A stretch of DNA of 64,000 nt. Source: Gracilimonas sp. (lineage in GTDB: Bacteria > Bacteroidota > Rhodothermia > Balneolales > Balneolaceae). Positions 1 to 8,651 of the stretch are shown piece after piece. Position 1 is the stretch's first letter; each line of letters begins with the position of its first letter. The notes beneath the pieces are model-generated. The model was not told where the DNA came from, did no database searches, and saw only the letters and a list, made by a program, of their open reading frames with translations. The stretch covers positions 1-64,000 of the forward strand of contig JAKURD010000008.1 of NCBI GenBank assembly GCA_022450045.1. The letters run 5' to 3'. The translations under genes and the position numbers were made by a program.

Positions 1-210
1 GTAGATCTCTACCTCAATGCCGCTTAATATAAACTAACAAACCGTACTCAGTGGTCTAAACATTGGGGAGTACTTCAAAAACTGCCTTCTGTTATCAGAA
101 TACACAAAATTGCCACCTTAGAAAAAGAGCTTGTTGAGTTGGTTATTGGTGAAATTGATACATCACTAAAAAAATCTATAAAGACTGTTATCTCAAAACT
201 CGCAGGTTAA
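1..210 (+). pseudogene. MazF/PemK-like toxin C-terminal fragment
   Basis: Frame 1 is open from base 28 to a TAA at 208-210 and contains LPSVIRIHKIATLEKEL followed by a Gly-Glu-Ile-Asp turn and a Lys-rich helix. This resembles the last third of PemK/MazF endoribonuclease toxins (PS-x-R-x-x-K-I-x-T-x-x-x-x-L). An in-frame TAA at 25-27 separates it from the residues VDLYLNAA, and no start codon lies in the open part, so it is either a decayed copy or the edge of a broken gene. The match is by eye only. A second, better preserved decayed MazF-like gene lies at 8061-8399. Confidence 0.4.
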
Positions 211-310
211 AGTTTCTCTTATTTCAAATCGTGAAATCATAAAAGAAACTCTCCCCCGCTCCCCTTATCTTTGAGCTTGGTATAAATCTCACTTCAACCC
301 AAAAACACAT

Positions 311-1570
311 ATGGCAAAACCCAAATTCACTTCCCACGTTGGAATGGTGGATATCCTTCCCGATGAATCCCCTAAATGGAGAGCAGTAGAGAATATCATT
401 CATGAAGAAGCGGCTAAGTTTAATTTTGAGGAAATTCGTACGCCGATTATGGAGCAAACGGAGCTGATCGTTCGTGGAATTGGTCAGCTTACGGATATCG
501 TTTCCAAGGAGATCTTTGCGTTTGAGAAGGGGGACAGCCAGTATGTGTTACGACCTGAACTGACAGCACCTGTAGTCCGTGCTTTTGTGGAGCACCACAT
601 GGAACAGCGTGGCGGTTCGCAGAAGTTGTATTACATCGGACCAATGTTCCGTGCAGAGAAACCTCAAAAAGGTCGGCAGCGGCAATTCCATCAGTTTGGG
701 GTGGAAGTGATCGGGAGTGATGATCCAGTGGCAGATGTGGAGACCATTGCTTTTATGATGAGAATTTATGAACGCATCGGCATTAGGAATTTTGAATTAA
801 AACTGAATTCAGTAGGCGACCCAGAAAGCCGCGAAGCCTATAAAGATGCCCTTCGGGAATATTTAAAGCCGAACCTCGATAAAATGAGCGAATTGTCTCA
901 ACAGCGGTTTGAAAAGAACCCGATGCGCATCCTCGATTCGAAGGAAGAGGAAGATCAGGAGTTCATTAAAAACGTACCGGTGATCCAAAATTATTTGAAT
1001 GAGGAAACAGCAGAGCATTTTGCTAAAGTCACCGCTTACCTGGATGATCTCGGCATCAACTACACGCTTGACCCGCACCTGGTGCGCGGCATGGATTATT
1101 ACACGCGCACAGCCTTTGAACTGACTTCTCCCGACCTTGGTTCACAGGATGCATTAGCCGGTGGCGGCCGCTATGATCTGCTCGTGGAAGAAATTGGAGG
1201 GCAGCCTACCCCGGCCGTTGGTTTTGCTGCCGGGATGGAGCGTTTATTGATTGCCTGTGATGAATTGGGAATTGAGCTGGCCGAAGAAAAATCCGTGGAT
1301 GTGTATTTCGTTACTTTGGGTGATGCTGCCCGAACCTGGGCTTTGACTCATCTTCCTAAAGTGCGGGAAGCAGGGCTTTCAGCCACCATGGATTACATGA
1401 GCAGGTCTATGAAAGCGCAGATGAAAGATGCCAACCGTGAAAATGCCAATTACACCCTTATTATCGGTGATAATGAACTGAATGAAGGTAAATTCACCCT
1501 CCGTAATATGAAGGAGAGTGAGGAGCATTCGCTTTCATTTGATGAGATCCTGGCGAAGCTGGGTAAGTAA
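311..1570 (+). CDS. hisS: Histidyl-tRNA synthetase
   Basis: Class II aminoacyl-tRNA synthetase that charges tRNA-His in the cytoplasm. The 419-aa length is normal for bacterial HisRS. Visible signatures are motif 2 (GRQRQFHQFGVE, residues 121-132), the histidine-specific LVRGMDYYTR (257-266) and AGGGRYD (283-289, motif-3 region), followed by a C-terminal anticodon-binding domain from about residue 330. The ATG at 311 gives the canonical N-terminus (KFTSHVGMVDILP). No Shine-Dalgarno sequence is visible, as usual in Bacteroidota. It is transcribed alone and ends at a TAA shortly before a hairpin terminator. Confidence 0.97.
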   Translation: MAKPKFTSHVGMVDILPDESPKWRAVENIIHEEAAKFNFEEIRTPIMEQTELIVRGIGQLTDIVSKEIFAFEKGDSQYVLRPELTAPVVRAFVEHHMEQRGGSQKLYYIGPMFRAEKPQKGRQRQFHQFGVEVIGSDDPVADVETIAFMMRIYERIGIRNFELKLNSVGDPESREAYKDALREYLKPNLDKMSELSQQRFEKNPMRILDSKEEEDQEFIKNVPVIQNYLNEETAEHFAKVTAYLDDLGINYTLDPHLVRGMDYYTRTAFELTSPDLGSQDALAGGGRYDLLVEEIGGQPTPAVGFAAGMERLLIACDELGIELAEEKSVDVYFVTLGDAARTWALTHLPKVREAGLSATMDYMSRSMKAQMKDANRENANYTLIIGDNELNEGKFTLRNMKESEEHSLSFDEILAKLGK

Positions 1571-1657
1571 GTGCTGTTTTGTAAATAGCGCATCAATCGG
1601 ACCGGAGACCCTTACAGGCATTTCCAACCGGGCAAGGCTTAAAAACGGATTATAAAC

Positions 1658-1685
1658 AATGCTGAACTGTTACTTCTTCAGCATT
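1658..1685 (+). terminator. Hairpin terminator between hisS and the permease gene
   Basis: AATGCTGAA (1658-1666) and TTCAGCATT (1677-1685) form a perfect 9-bp stem, followed by TCTTTTAATT on the plus strand. The stem overlaps the 3' end of the convergent permease gene, so it may serve both directions. Confidence 0.6.
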
Positions 1686-3784
1686 TCTTTTAATTCATTA
1701 ATATCTTCTACCTCCCCAATTATTGACAGCTCATCTCCTTCCTGAAGAACCGTAATGCCATGTGGAATTTTAATCTCTCCATTGCGCCTGATAATAGTGA
1801 TCAAACTTTGTCCCGGGAAGGAAACCTCTTTGATCATCTTACCTATATACTGCTGAGTGTTGTCATCAGGGTTAAGTGTGATCTTGATAAACCGCTCATC
1901 TCTAAGCATGATCTCACGAATCTCTTCATCATTTTTGGCTTTACACCAACGCTGAATAAAGTTCTTAGAACCAACCATTTCCGCTATCTGGGCTAAAATA
2001 CGAAGGTGTTGGCCACTATTCTCTTTAGAGCTCACAAAGAAAATGATAGAATGAAGTTTACTCTCATCTTCATCTGCATCTTCAGAAGTAGAGGATAATA
2101 TCTTTCCGTCGCTATACCCTTCTTTGATTCTTACAAGAACCATTTCCGGTGATATTTTTTCATCAATTCGGGCGTGATTCAATGCTACACCCTCTGCTAT
2201 TGGAATTGCGGTATAATCATCAGAGATCATAAACATCTCCGTAAGCTTCTCTAAAGAAAAGCCCATTTTATCAGCGAGTTTTTGAGACGCTTCCTCAATT
2301 ATCACTTTGTAATCTATATCAGAACTGAACTCAAGCACGTCAGCTCTTGAAATCAATTCTTCATAGGGATCTTCTTGACGAAGGCCCTTCTCTCTTAAAA
2401 TATTTCTCATTTCTCCTTCAAGTCCTTGGTCTTTATGCTCACCAAGACGGGCATGTACGTGATAGATAGCTCCTTGCCGCTCCACATTAGCTTCCGCATA
2501 ATACTTGTACCAAATAATGGAGGCTACAGAAACGGTAACAGTGAACAAAATGGACAAGACACCCATCTCAAAGATCAGGATAATGGAAAGTATAATACCT
2601 GCAATTTGTATCCACGGATACCAAGGCGACTTAAAGCCAGGATCATATTCTTCGATCCGGCTTTCCCGCATCACAATAACTGAAAGGTTAAGCAGGCCAA
2701 ACAATAATAATTGAAAAGCACTTGCTAATTTCGCAACCTCGGCAACATTAAAAGCCAATAGGAAAAATAACATCAATCCAACCGTTCCTAATACCGACCA
2801 GTGAGGGGTGCCTAATTTTCCAACAGTAGCAAAATGCCGGTTGACAAGTTTGTCACGCGCCATAGCCATCGGATATCTGGAAGCGGACATAATTCCTGCA
2901 TTCCCCGTAGAGGCAAAAGCTGCCACAGCTGCTACTACGACCAGGATCAAGCCACCCGGTTCAGGCAGCCAGTCTAAAAATACTTCACCGGCCGTGGCAA
3001 CAGGAGTCAGATCTTCCCTGAAAGCCGCAGGGTCAAGAAGAGCTACCATTATATAAACACCTACTACATATACTAATACCGCTGTCCCAATTGCCAGAAA
3101 CATACCTAACGGAATATTCCGATCCGGATTTTTCACTTCTTCCGCAATACTTGCCACTTTAGTTAAACCCGCGTAGGATACAAATACCATCCCGACTGTA
3201 GCAAAAAAGCCAAACACTCCTTCCGTAAAAAATGGGGTAAACTGTTTTTGAGCCACAGCAACAACATCCATTGAGAATACCTCAAAAACTCCCTGAATGA
3301 TATAGAAAAACATAATAGTAACCAGAGCTGCAACCAATACTTTTTGAAGCCAGGTAGTTTCCTTTGCCCCAACCACATTCAATATCCCAAACACAATCGT
3401 TAAAAAGATCGCTACATAGAGGATATCCACTTCGTAGAAAATGGATATATAAGCGCCCATACCAATGAGCGCGAACGCACTTTTAAGAACTAAGGCTAAC
3501 CATGATCCAAAACCTCCAATAGTTCCCAACATTGGACCCAAACTTCGGTCAATGATATAATAGGTTCCTCCTGAGCGCGGAAGTGCAGTTGCCAATTCAG
3601 CTACACTGAACATAGTGGGTAATACAATAATACCTGAAACCAGGTAAGCTAAAACTACTGATGGGCCTGTTTCAGCTGCTGCCAAACCAGGTAAAAGAAA
3701 AAATCCGGAACTGAACATAGCACCGGTTGCAATAGCGTAAACATCCGAAAGACCCAATTCTTTCGCTAATTTTTTATGCTTCAT
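1670..3784 (-). CDS. APC-family amino acid permease with C-terminal PTS-EIIA-like and TrkA-C domains
   Basis: Inner-membrane transporter of 704 aa. Residues 1 to about 430 form the amino acid/polyamine/organocation permease core of about 12 membrane segments, opening with GLSDVYAIATGAMFSSGFFLLPG. After a linker, residues about 475-625 resemble the fructose-type PTS EIIA domain; the histidine in VALNHARI (His537) sits where EIIA proteins are phosphorylated. Residues about 625-704 look like a TrkA-C/RCK-C ligand-binding domain ending in VLQEGDELSIIGE. Such fusions suggest a transporter gated by phosphorylation or a small ligand; the substrate cannot be read from sequence. A convergent neighbour lies downstream (hisS). 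The antiporter gene upstream, on the same strand, also has regulatory C-terminal domains. Confidence 0.88.
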   Translation of the reverse strand: MKHKKLAKELGLSDVYAIATGAMFSSGFFLLPGLAAAETGPSVVLAYLVSGIIVLPTMFSVAELATALPRSGGTYYIIDRSLGPMLGTIGGFGSWLALVLKSAFALIGMGAYISIFYEVDILYVAIFLTIVFGILNVVGAKETTWLQKVLVAALVTIMFFYIIQGVFEVFSMDVVAVAQKQFTPFFTEGVFGFFATVGMVFVSYAGLTKVASIAEEVKNPDRNIPLGMFLAIGTAVLVYVVGVYIMVALLDPAAFREDLTPVATAGEVFLDWLPEPGGLILVVVAAVAAFASTGNAGIMSASRYPMAMARDKLVNRHFATVGKLGTPHWSVLGTVGLMLFFLLAFNVAEVAKLASAFQLLLFGLLNLSVIVMRESRIEEYDPGFKSPWYPWIQIAGIILSIILIFEMGVLSILFTVTVSVASIIWYKYYAEANVERQGAIYHVHARLGEHKDQGLEGEMRNILREKGLRQEDPYEELISRADVLEFSSDIDYKVIIEEASQKLADKMGFSLEKLTEMFMISDDYTAIPIAEGVALNHARIDEKISPEMVLVRIKEGYSDGKILSSTSEDADEDESKLHSIIFFVSSKENSGQHLRILAQIAEMVGSKNFIQRWCKAKNDEEIREIMLRDERFIKITLNPDDNTQQYIGKMIKEVSFPGQSLITIIRRNGEIKIPHGITVLQEGDELSIIGEVEDINELKEMLKK

Positions 3785-3957
3785 ATAACGTTTTTGTACA
3801 TCTGATTTCGTTCAGCAAACAAGGCTAAACTTTTGCGACCTCATACCAATGGTACGTATTTATTTGCAAATCCATTTGGTTAACCTCATAAATAATATCA
3901 ACCGCAGTGATAACTACAAAATTTTTTACTTTAGTTAAATTTTAAAATCTCCTGAAT

Positions 3958-6435
3958 CTAAGGTTTCATTAGAATACTGAATACGTTTTCCGGTTTTTGA
4001 GCTGCTTTCAGCTGTTCAATACTTTCACCGGGTCGTACTAATCTCGCAACTGTATTTACTCCCTTCAGGTGTTCCCTCACGGATAGTTCTTTCGGGCTGA
4101 GCAGCATCAGTACCACATGTGCTTTGTTAGCTGTTTTGGGGATTTGAAGCCCTTCTTTCACAATGCCGACAAATAGCATCTGCTCCTGCACTATAGAAGT
4201 ATGTGCATCATAAACCACTACGCCCGACATCATTTCCGGAGAGTAGTCTGAAGAGTTTTTAAGTAACCTGCTGATAAGGTGTTCCACTTTTTCTCTTGGA
4301 ATGGTATCATCCCGGCTAAGCATTTTTACAAATTTTTCTTCCAGGCTATCACCGGTTTCCGAGATCACGATGCGGTCTTGTTTCAGTAACTTTTGCCTGG
4401 ATCCTTCTTCAAGTTTTTTTGCCTGATGTTCAACTTCCGATGGATAAACGGTAATAAAGCAAAGCTTAGGGAACCGCTGCGCAACTACCCTCGGAAGGCG
4501 ATCAAGCCCCGGGCGCCACGATAATGAACCCTCGCGGGCACTTAAAAGCACAAACAAATCATCTTCCTCAATAGACTCATCCAGCCATCCGGGGAGTTCC
4601 ATCCAGCTTTTCATGGATATAAATTTTGTTTCAAGTTCAGGCTTTACACGATTTATTCTGCGTTCCACATTTTTCATCCGTTCTTTTGGAGCTAAAACCG
4701 TAAGCGAACTTCCGATCTGATCTGCCATTAGTTTTATGGACCGAATAGCTCCATTAAAACCTGACTCCAAAGAGGCATAAGGAGGAATCGCGATCACCAC
4801 TCGTTCTACCGTATTTATGGGCTTATGGATCTTGCAAACCATCACCATCTCATCGATCTTTTGAAGCAGTTGATCTAGGATACTCCCAAAAATACGCTGC
4901 CTCGCAGATGTAGCACCATTCCAACCTATTACGACTGTGGATGCCAATTTTTCATTCACTGATCGCGCTATCCCTTTGGCAATATTAAGATCAATGGCGG
5001 TTACCGGATTTACGGGGATTTCCGCAGCAGCGGCGTGCACAACCGCATGACTCAACATTTTTTCGCCACGAGCTACCTGGGCGTCTACATCCTTTCCGTC
5101 GTGTGCAACAGTTAACGGGTAGATGGGCTCTTCCGAGTTTTCATCCCGAATCATAAAAGCAATATCCATCAAAGCATCTGAGGTCTCCGGATTGGCCAGC
5201 GGAACAATGATGCGCTGTGGAGTTTGAGATGGCTCATACGGTTTTTTCTCTTCCTGCAGGGCAACCTCACGGCCAAATTTTTCAACCAGCCAGGGCCCAA
5301 TCAAGCAGGTGATCAAAATCATGATGACTACAGCGTTTACAGCGGTTTGGTCAAAAAATCCAAGGTCATATCCCAGTAAAGTTACGGCAAGCGTTGCTGC
5401 AGATTGAGGGGTTGTCAAACCAAAGATTACTAACCCCTCGGCATTTGAAAATCCTTTAAGCAGCCTTACGATCAACGAACCAACTGCTTTCCCTGCAAAT
5501 ACCAACGTTGTAAAGGAGATGGCGTAGATCCAAACGTCGAGGCTGGCGAGTACTTCCACATCAACCAGCATTCCTACTGAGATCAGGAAAAAGGGAATGA
5601 ATAACGCGTTGCCCACAAATTGTATACGGCTCATCAAAGTTCCGTTTCCGGGAACAAGGCGATTCATAAGCAATCCGGCAATAAAGGCCCCAATGATGGA
5701 AGCAAGTCCCGCGAGCTCGGCTAAAAAAGCTGTTGTAAAGAGAACAGCCATCAGGAATACAAAGTCCACGTCCGTCTCATGCTTCAAATTTCTGAAGAAC
5801 CATCTTCCCAAACGTGGTAAAATAAGTACAGCTGCTATCAGAAATATGGCGATAGATGTTCCAAATAATGTCCAGTAGCCGGGGCCTTGCGCATCTCCCA
5901 CAGTCCCGGCAATGATAGCTAAAATTCCGAGTGAAAGTGTATCGGTAACCAATGTTCCGCCCATCGACATGGTGACGGCTGTATTCTTTGTGATCCCTAA
6001 TCGCTCCACAATGGGATAGGCAAGCAGCGTGTGTGAACCGACAATTGCCCCCAAAAGCAACGAACTTTCTAAGGAGTAATTGAACAGGTTCACCCCTGCA
6101 AAATATGCCCCAAGCGCCGGAAAAGAATAGGATAATATTCCAAAACCAATGCTTTGATTTCGGAGTTTTTCAAACCGGTTCAGGTCTATAGATAACCCGG
6201 CCATAAACATTAGATAAAGTAACCCCACGGTTCCCAGTAACTCAATGGTACTGTCTCGTTCAAGCAAATTGAGTACACTTGGGCCAATCACCATTCCTGA
6301 AAGGATAATACCCACCAAGCCCGGAATTTTGATCCTCTTAAAAACGATCGGAGCCACGAGAATAACGATCATCACTAAAGCAAAGATCATTACCGGATTT
6401 GAGAATGGCACAGAAAAGTTAAGTGATTCGTTCAT
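3958..6435 (-). CDS. CPA2-family cation:proton antiporter with C-terminal Usp-like domains
   Basis: An 825-aa inner-membrane protein. Residues about 10-400 form a Na+/H+ exchanger domain of about 12 hydrophobic segments (RIKIPGLVGIILSGMVIGPSVL, GAIVGSHTLLAYPIVERLG, AGLASIIGAFIAGLLMNRL). From about residue 420 two soluble segments resemble universal stress protein folds (PQRIIVPLANPETSDALMDIA; VERVVIAIPPYASLESGF). Likely role: monovalent cation/proton exchange for pH or salt homeostasis, with nucleotide-linked regulation inferred from the Usp-like part. The gap to the permease gene is 173 bp, so co-transcription is possible but not shown. Confidence 0.88.
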   Translation of the reverse strand: MNESLNFSVPFSNPVMIFALVMIVILVAPIVFKRIKIPGLVGIILSGMVIGPSVLNLLERDSTIELLGTVGLLYLMFMAGLSIDLNRFEKLRNQSIGFGILSYSFPALGAYFAGVNLFNYSLESSLLLGAIVGSHTLLAYPIVERLGITKNTAVTMSMGGTLVTDTLSLGILAIIAGTVGDAQGPGYWTLFGTSIAIFLIAAVLILPRLGRWFFRNLKHETDVDFVFLMAVLFTTAFLAELAGLASIIGAFIAGLLMNRLVPGNGTLMSRIQFVGNALFIPFFLISVGMLVDVEVLASLDVWIYAISFTTLVFAGKAVGSLIVRLLKGFSNAEGLVIFGLTTPQSAATLAVTLLGYDLGFFDQTAVNAVVIMILITCLIGPWLVEKFGREVALQEEKKPYEPSQTPQRIIVPLANPETSDALMDIAFMIRDENSEEPIYPLTVAHDGKDVDAQVARGEKMLSHAVVHAAAAEIPVNPVTAIDLNIAKGIARSVNEKLASTVVIGWNGATSARQRIFGSILDQLLQKIDEMVMVCKIHKPINTVERVVIAIPPYASLESGFNGAIRSIKLMADQIGSSLTVLAPKERMKNVERRINRVKPELETKFISMKSWMELPGWLDESIEEDDLFVLLSAREGSLSWRPGLDRLPRVVAQRFPKLCFITVYPSEVEHQAKKLEEGSRQKLLKQDRIVISETGDSLEEKFVKMLSRDDTIPREKVEHLISRLLKNSSDYSPEMMSGVVVYDAHTSIVQEQMLFVGIVKEGLQIPKTANKAHVVLMLLSPKELSVREHLKGVNTVARLVRPGESIEQLKAAQKPENVFSILMKP

Positions 6436-6853
6436 ATTCCTTTGGAAATTTCAGGCTTATTTGCAGAAAGAAAGTAATCTTGCTGATGTAAACTCATGCG
6501 TGTTTATTTTCGGTACTTGATAATTACTTAGAGGTAAAGACCGGTTACGCACGATGCACACTCAATCTTCTATCAACGCCTGCGAAGTTAGCTGACGGGC
6601 TGGAACTGATAGATGCTCTTTTCGAATTTCGAATTTCGCTCCACGTTCGGGTTCTTCGCTCCCACCGATGTGGAATTAGGCCGATTGTACAAATCACCAA
6701 CAATGATAAAGGCTTTTTAGTATCAGGTCAAACTTAAAGTAATTTTGATTGATAAAAATTTGTGTCATCAGTAAATCCAATTAATCAGTGGCTCAAATTT
6801 CATTATCTTTATTATCTCTTAAAATTCACACCTTCACTTTAAAAATTTTATAC
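6436..6853. other. Intergenic region between the antiporter gene and lysA
   Basis: About 418 bp between divergent genes that must hold both promoters. A direct repeat TTCGAATTTCGAATTTCG lies at about 6631-6648. I see no open frame with family resemblance. I looked for a lysine riboswitch because lysA follows, but found no convincing L-box core. Confidence 0.5.
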
Positions 6854-8011
6854 ATGTTCCCATCGGAAGTAACCGATTTTTTTAAGGCTCAAAAAACGCC
6901 TTTCTATTATTATGATCTCGATGTTTTGAATGAAACGCTTGATCAGATTAAAACTCATGGGCTTTCAAAGGGATTTCATATCCATTTTGCGCTGAAGGCA
7001 AATAATCAGCCTAAGATCCTGGAGATAATAAAAAAAGCAGGTCTTGGTGCCGATTGTGTAAGCGGTGGTGAAATTCAGCGTGCCATTGATTCCGGGTTCA
7101 ACTCTGAAGAGATTGCCTTTGCAGGTGTTGGTAAAAGTGATGAGGAAATGAAACTGGGATTGAAGCACGATATTTTTTGCTTTAATTGTGAGTCGCCGCA
7201 GGAACTGGAAGTGCTGAACGAGTTAGCAGGGCAGCGAAATACAATCGCTCGAATCGCTTTGCGACTTAACCCCAACGTGGAGGCCGATACCCATAAATAT
7301 ATCACCACCGGATTGAATGAAAATAAATTCGGCATCAACGCCTCCGATCTGGATGATATGCTTGATAAGTTACCGGGGTTGAAAAACCTGAAACTGATCG
7401 GGATCCATTTTCACATCGGTTCACAGATCGAAAAGTTCACCCCATTTGAAGAACTGTGTACAAAGGCCAATGCACTGAATGATCACATTGAGGAAAAAGG
7501 ATTTGAGCTTTCGGTAATAAATGTGGGCGGTGGATTTGGAATTAACTATGCGCATCCAAACGATAATTCTGTACCGGATTTTGAACGCTTTTTTGGATTG
7601 TTTGAGCAGAACATCAAGCTGAAAGATCATCAGCAACTGCATTTTGAATTGGGTCGGTCGGTGGTTGGTCAGTGTGGAAGTTTGATCACCAAGGTCTTAT
7701 TCACCAAATACGGGCAGACCAAGAGCTTTGCTATTGTGGATGCCGGCATGACCGAGCTTATCCGACCTGCATTATATCAGGCCGCTCACCGCATTGACGT
7801 GTTAACCAGCTCCGGGGCGGAAGAAACATATGATGTAGTCGGCCCAATCTGCGAAAGCTCCGATACCTTCCGAAAAGATATTTCTATTCCTAAAGTAGAA
7901 CGCGGCGATCTCGTTGCCATCCGCAGCGCCGGGGCTTATGGCGAAGTGATGCGAAGTGCCTACAATTTAAGAGAAGCGAATCCAACGTTTTATTCTGATG
8001 AGGTAGGGTAA
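6854..8011 (+). CDS. lysA: Diaminopimelate decarboxylase
   Basis: PLP-dependent decarboxylation of meso-diaminopimelate to L-lysine, the last step of lysine synthesis. Fold-type III alanine-racemase-like barrel plus C-terminal beta domain. The PLP lysine is in HFALKANNQP (Lys48), the phosphate-binding GGGFG is at 225-229, and CESSD (Cys333) is the conserved active-site motif. The frame is open upstream to a GTG at 6788, but that adds 22 residues without family resemblance; the ATG at 6854 (MFPSEVTDFFKAQ) gives 385 aa, close to the family length. The lysine-pathway gene lysC lies 2.6 kb downstream but is separated by other genes. Confidence 0.93.
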   Translation: MFPSEVTDFFKAQKTPFYYYDLDVLNETLDQIKTHGLSKGFHIHFALKANNQPKILEIIKKAGLGADCVSGGEIQRAIDSGFNSEEIAFAGVGKSDEEMKLGLKHDIFCFNCESPQELEVLNELAGQRNTIARIALRLNPNVEADTHKYITTGLNENKFGINASDLDDMLDKLPGLKNLKLIGIHFHIGSQIEKFTPFEELCTKANALNDHIEEKGFELSVINVGGGFGINYAHPNDNSVPDFERFFGLFEQNIKLKDHQQLHFELGRSVVGQCGSLITKVLFTKYGQTKSFAIVDAGMTELIRPALYQAAHRIDVLTSSGAEETYDVVGPICESSDTFRKDISIPKVERGDLVAIRSAGAYGEVMRSAYNLREANPTFYSDEVG

Positions 8012-8041
8012 TTTAAAATTCGAAATTTCGAATTTTAAATT
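8010..8041. repeat. Perfect 32-bp AT-rich palindrome overlapping the lysA stop
   Basis: Two 16-bp arms without a loop (arm AATTTAAAATTCGAAA) meet at 8025/8026. The first bases are part of the lysA TAA stop. It could form a hairpin in RNA and act as a weak terminator, but no long T-run follows. Similar AT-rich inverted motifs flank the four-helix-bundle gene at 14,659. Confidence 0.7.
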
Positions 8042-8060
8042 GCTTTGGGCTTTAATAAAT

Positions 8061-8399
8061 CTATATTCCTAAAAAGGTTTTTATCTCTTTCTTTAATTGA
8101 ATGATATCAACTTCCCTTAAGGCCGCAATTTTTTTGATTGCTAATTTTTTATCAATAGTCGCGAACTTCATTCGGGTCATTGAGGGTTTGGGTAACCCAG
8201 CTTCTTTCCACTCAGCAATATATAATCAATCACCAATCCGGGATTTTGCTTTTACATTACTTGTTACAAACATAACCAATATATCAGGCCTGAAATTATA
8301 TTCCCTCGGTGGAATCACAAGTGCTGGCCTTCTTTTAGTTGCTTTAAGATTTGTGAATGAAAAGGTAAGCAAAACTATATCCCATTAATCATAGGTCAT
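8061..8399 (-). pseudogene. Decayed MazF/PemK-family toxin gene
   Basis: Read on the minus strand from ATG 8399, a single frame of 113 codons gives a nearly complete MazF/PemK protein: WDIVLLTFSFTNLKATKRRPALV, then DILVMFVTSNVKAKSRIGD, then IAEWKEAGLPKPSMTRMKFAT and IDKKLAIKKIAAL. It has in-frame stops at codon 5 (TAA) and in the middle (TGA after SRIGD), so it is not functional. The start overlaps the antitoxin remnant by 11 bp, the usual toxin-antitoxin layout. A plus-strand open frame across the same bases (8101-8388) is a shadow of it. Family: sequence-specific mRNA endoribonuclease. Confidence 0.75.
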
Positions 8400-8600
8400 T
8401 GTATATCTCGTCTTCTTCGTTATCCCATTCGGAAAATGCAGGTTCGCTCACTTTCATCCTGCATTCTCTCCATTGCTTCCTCTACATAATCGTCAATTAA
8501 TTCACTTACCAAACTACTCATGGATTTTCCCTCTAAAGAAGCTACTGCTTTTAGTTTTTTTCTTTTTTTCATCGGGAATTCTGATACTTATTACACTCAT
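8389..8600 (-). pseudogene. Decayed antitoxin gene (MazE/RHH-like)
   Basis: Starts at ATG 8600 with MSVISIRIPDEKKKK after a GGAGG-like site. A shift in the A-run moves to the frame LKAVASLEGKSMSSLVSELIDDY, and a second shift leads to the acidic tail KVSEPAFSEWDNEEDEIYNDL ending TGA at 8389-8391. The ribbon-helix-helix-like start and acidic tail with the downstream overlapping MazF-like gene identify a type II antitoxin remnant. Two frameshifts make it a pseudogene, unless they are sequencing errors in the homopolymer. Confidence 0.65.
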
Positions 8601-8651
8601 AGTTCCTCCTTTTTGTAGTATAACCTACTTGAAGTAAATTATTTCTTCAAA

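Noticed and set aside
6436..6853. Lysine riboswitch before lysA
   Set aside because: Words such as TGCGAAG and GGGCTGG occur but the order and spacing of the L-box core are absent.
8101..8388. 95-aa plus-strand open frame resembling a small membrane protein
   Set aside because: The minus strand over the same bases encodes a nearly complete MazF/PemK sequence, so this frame is a shadow.
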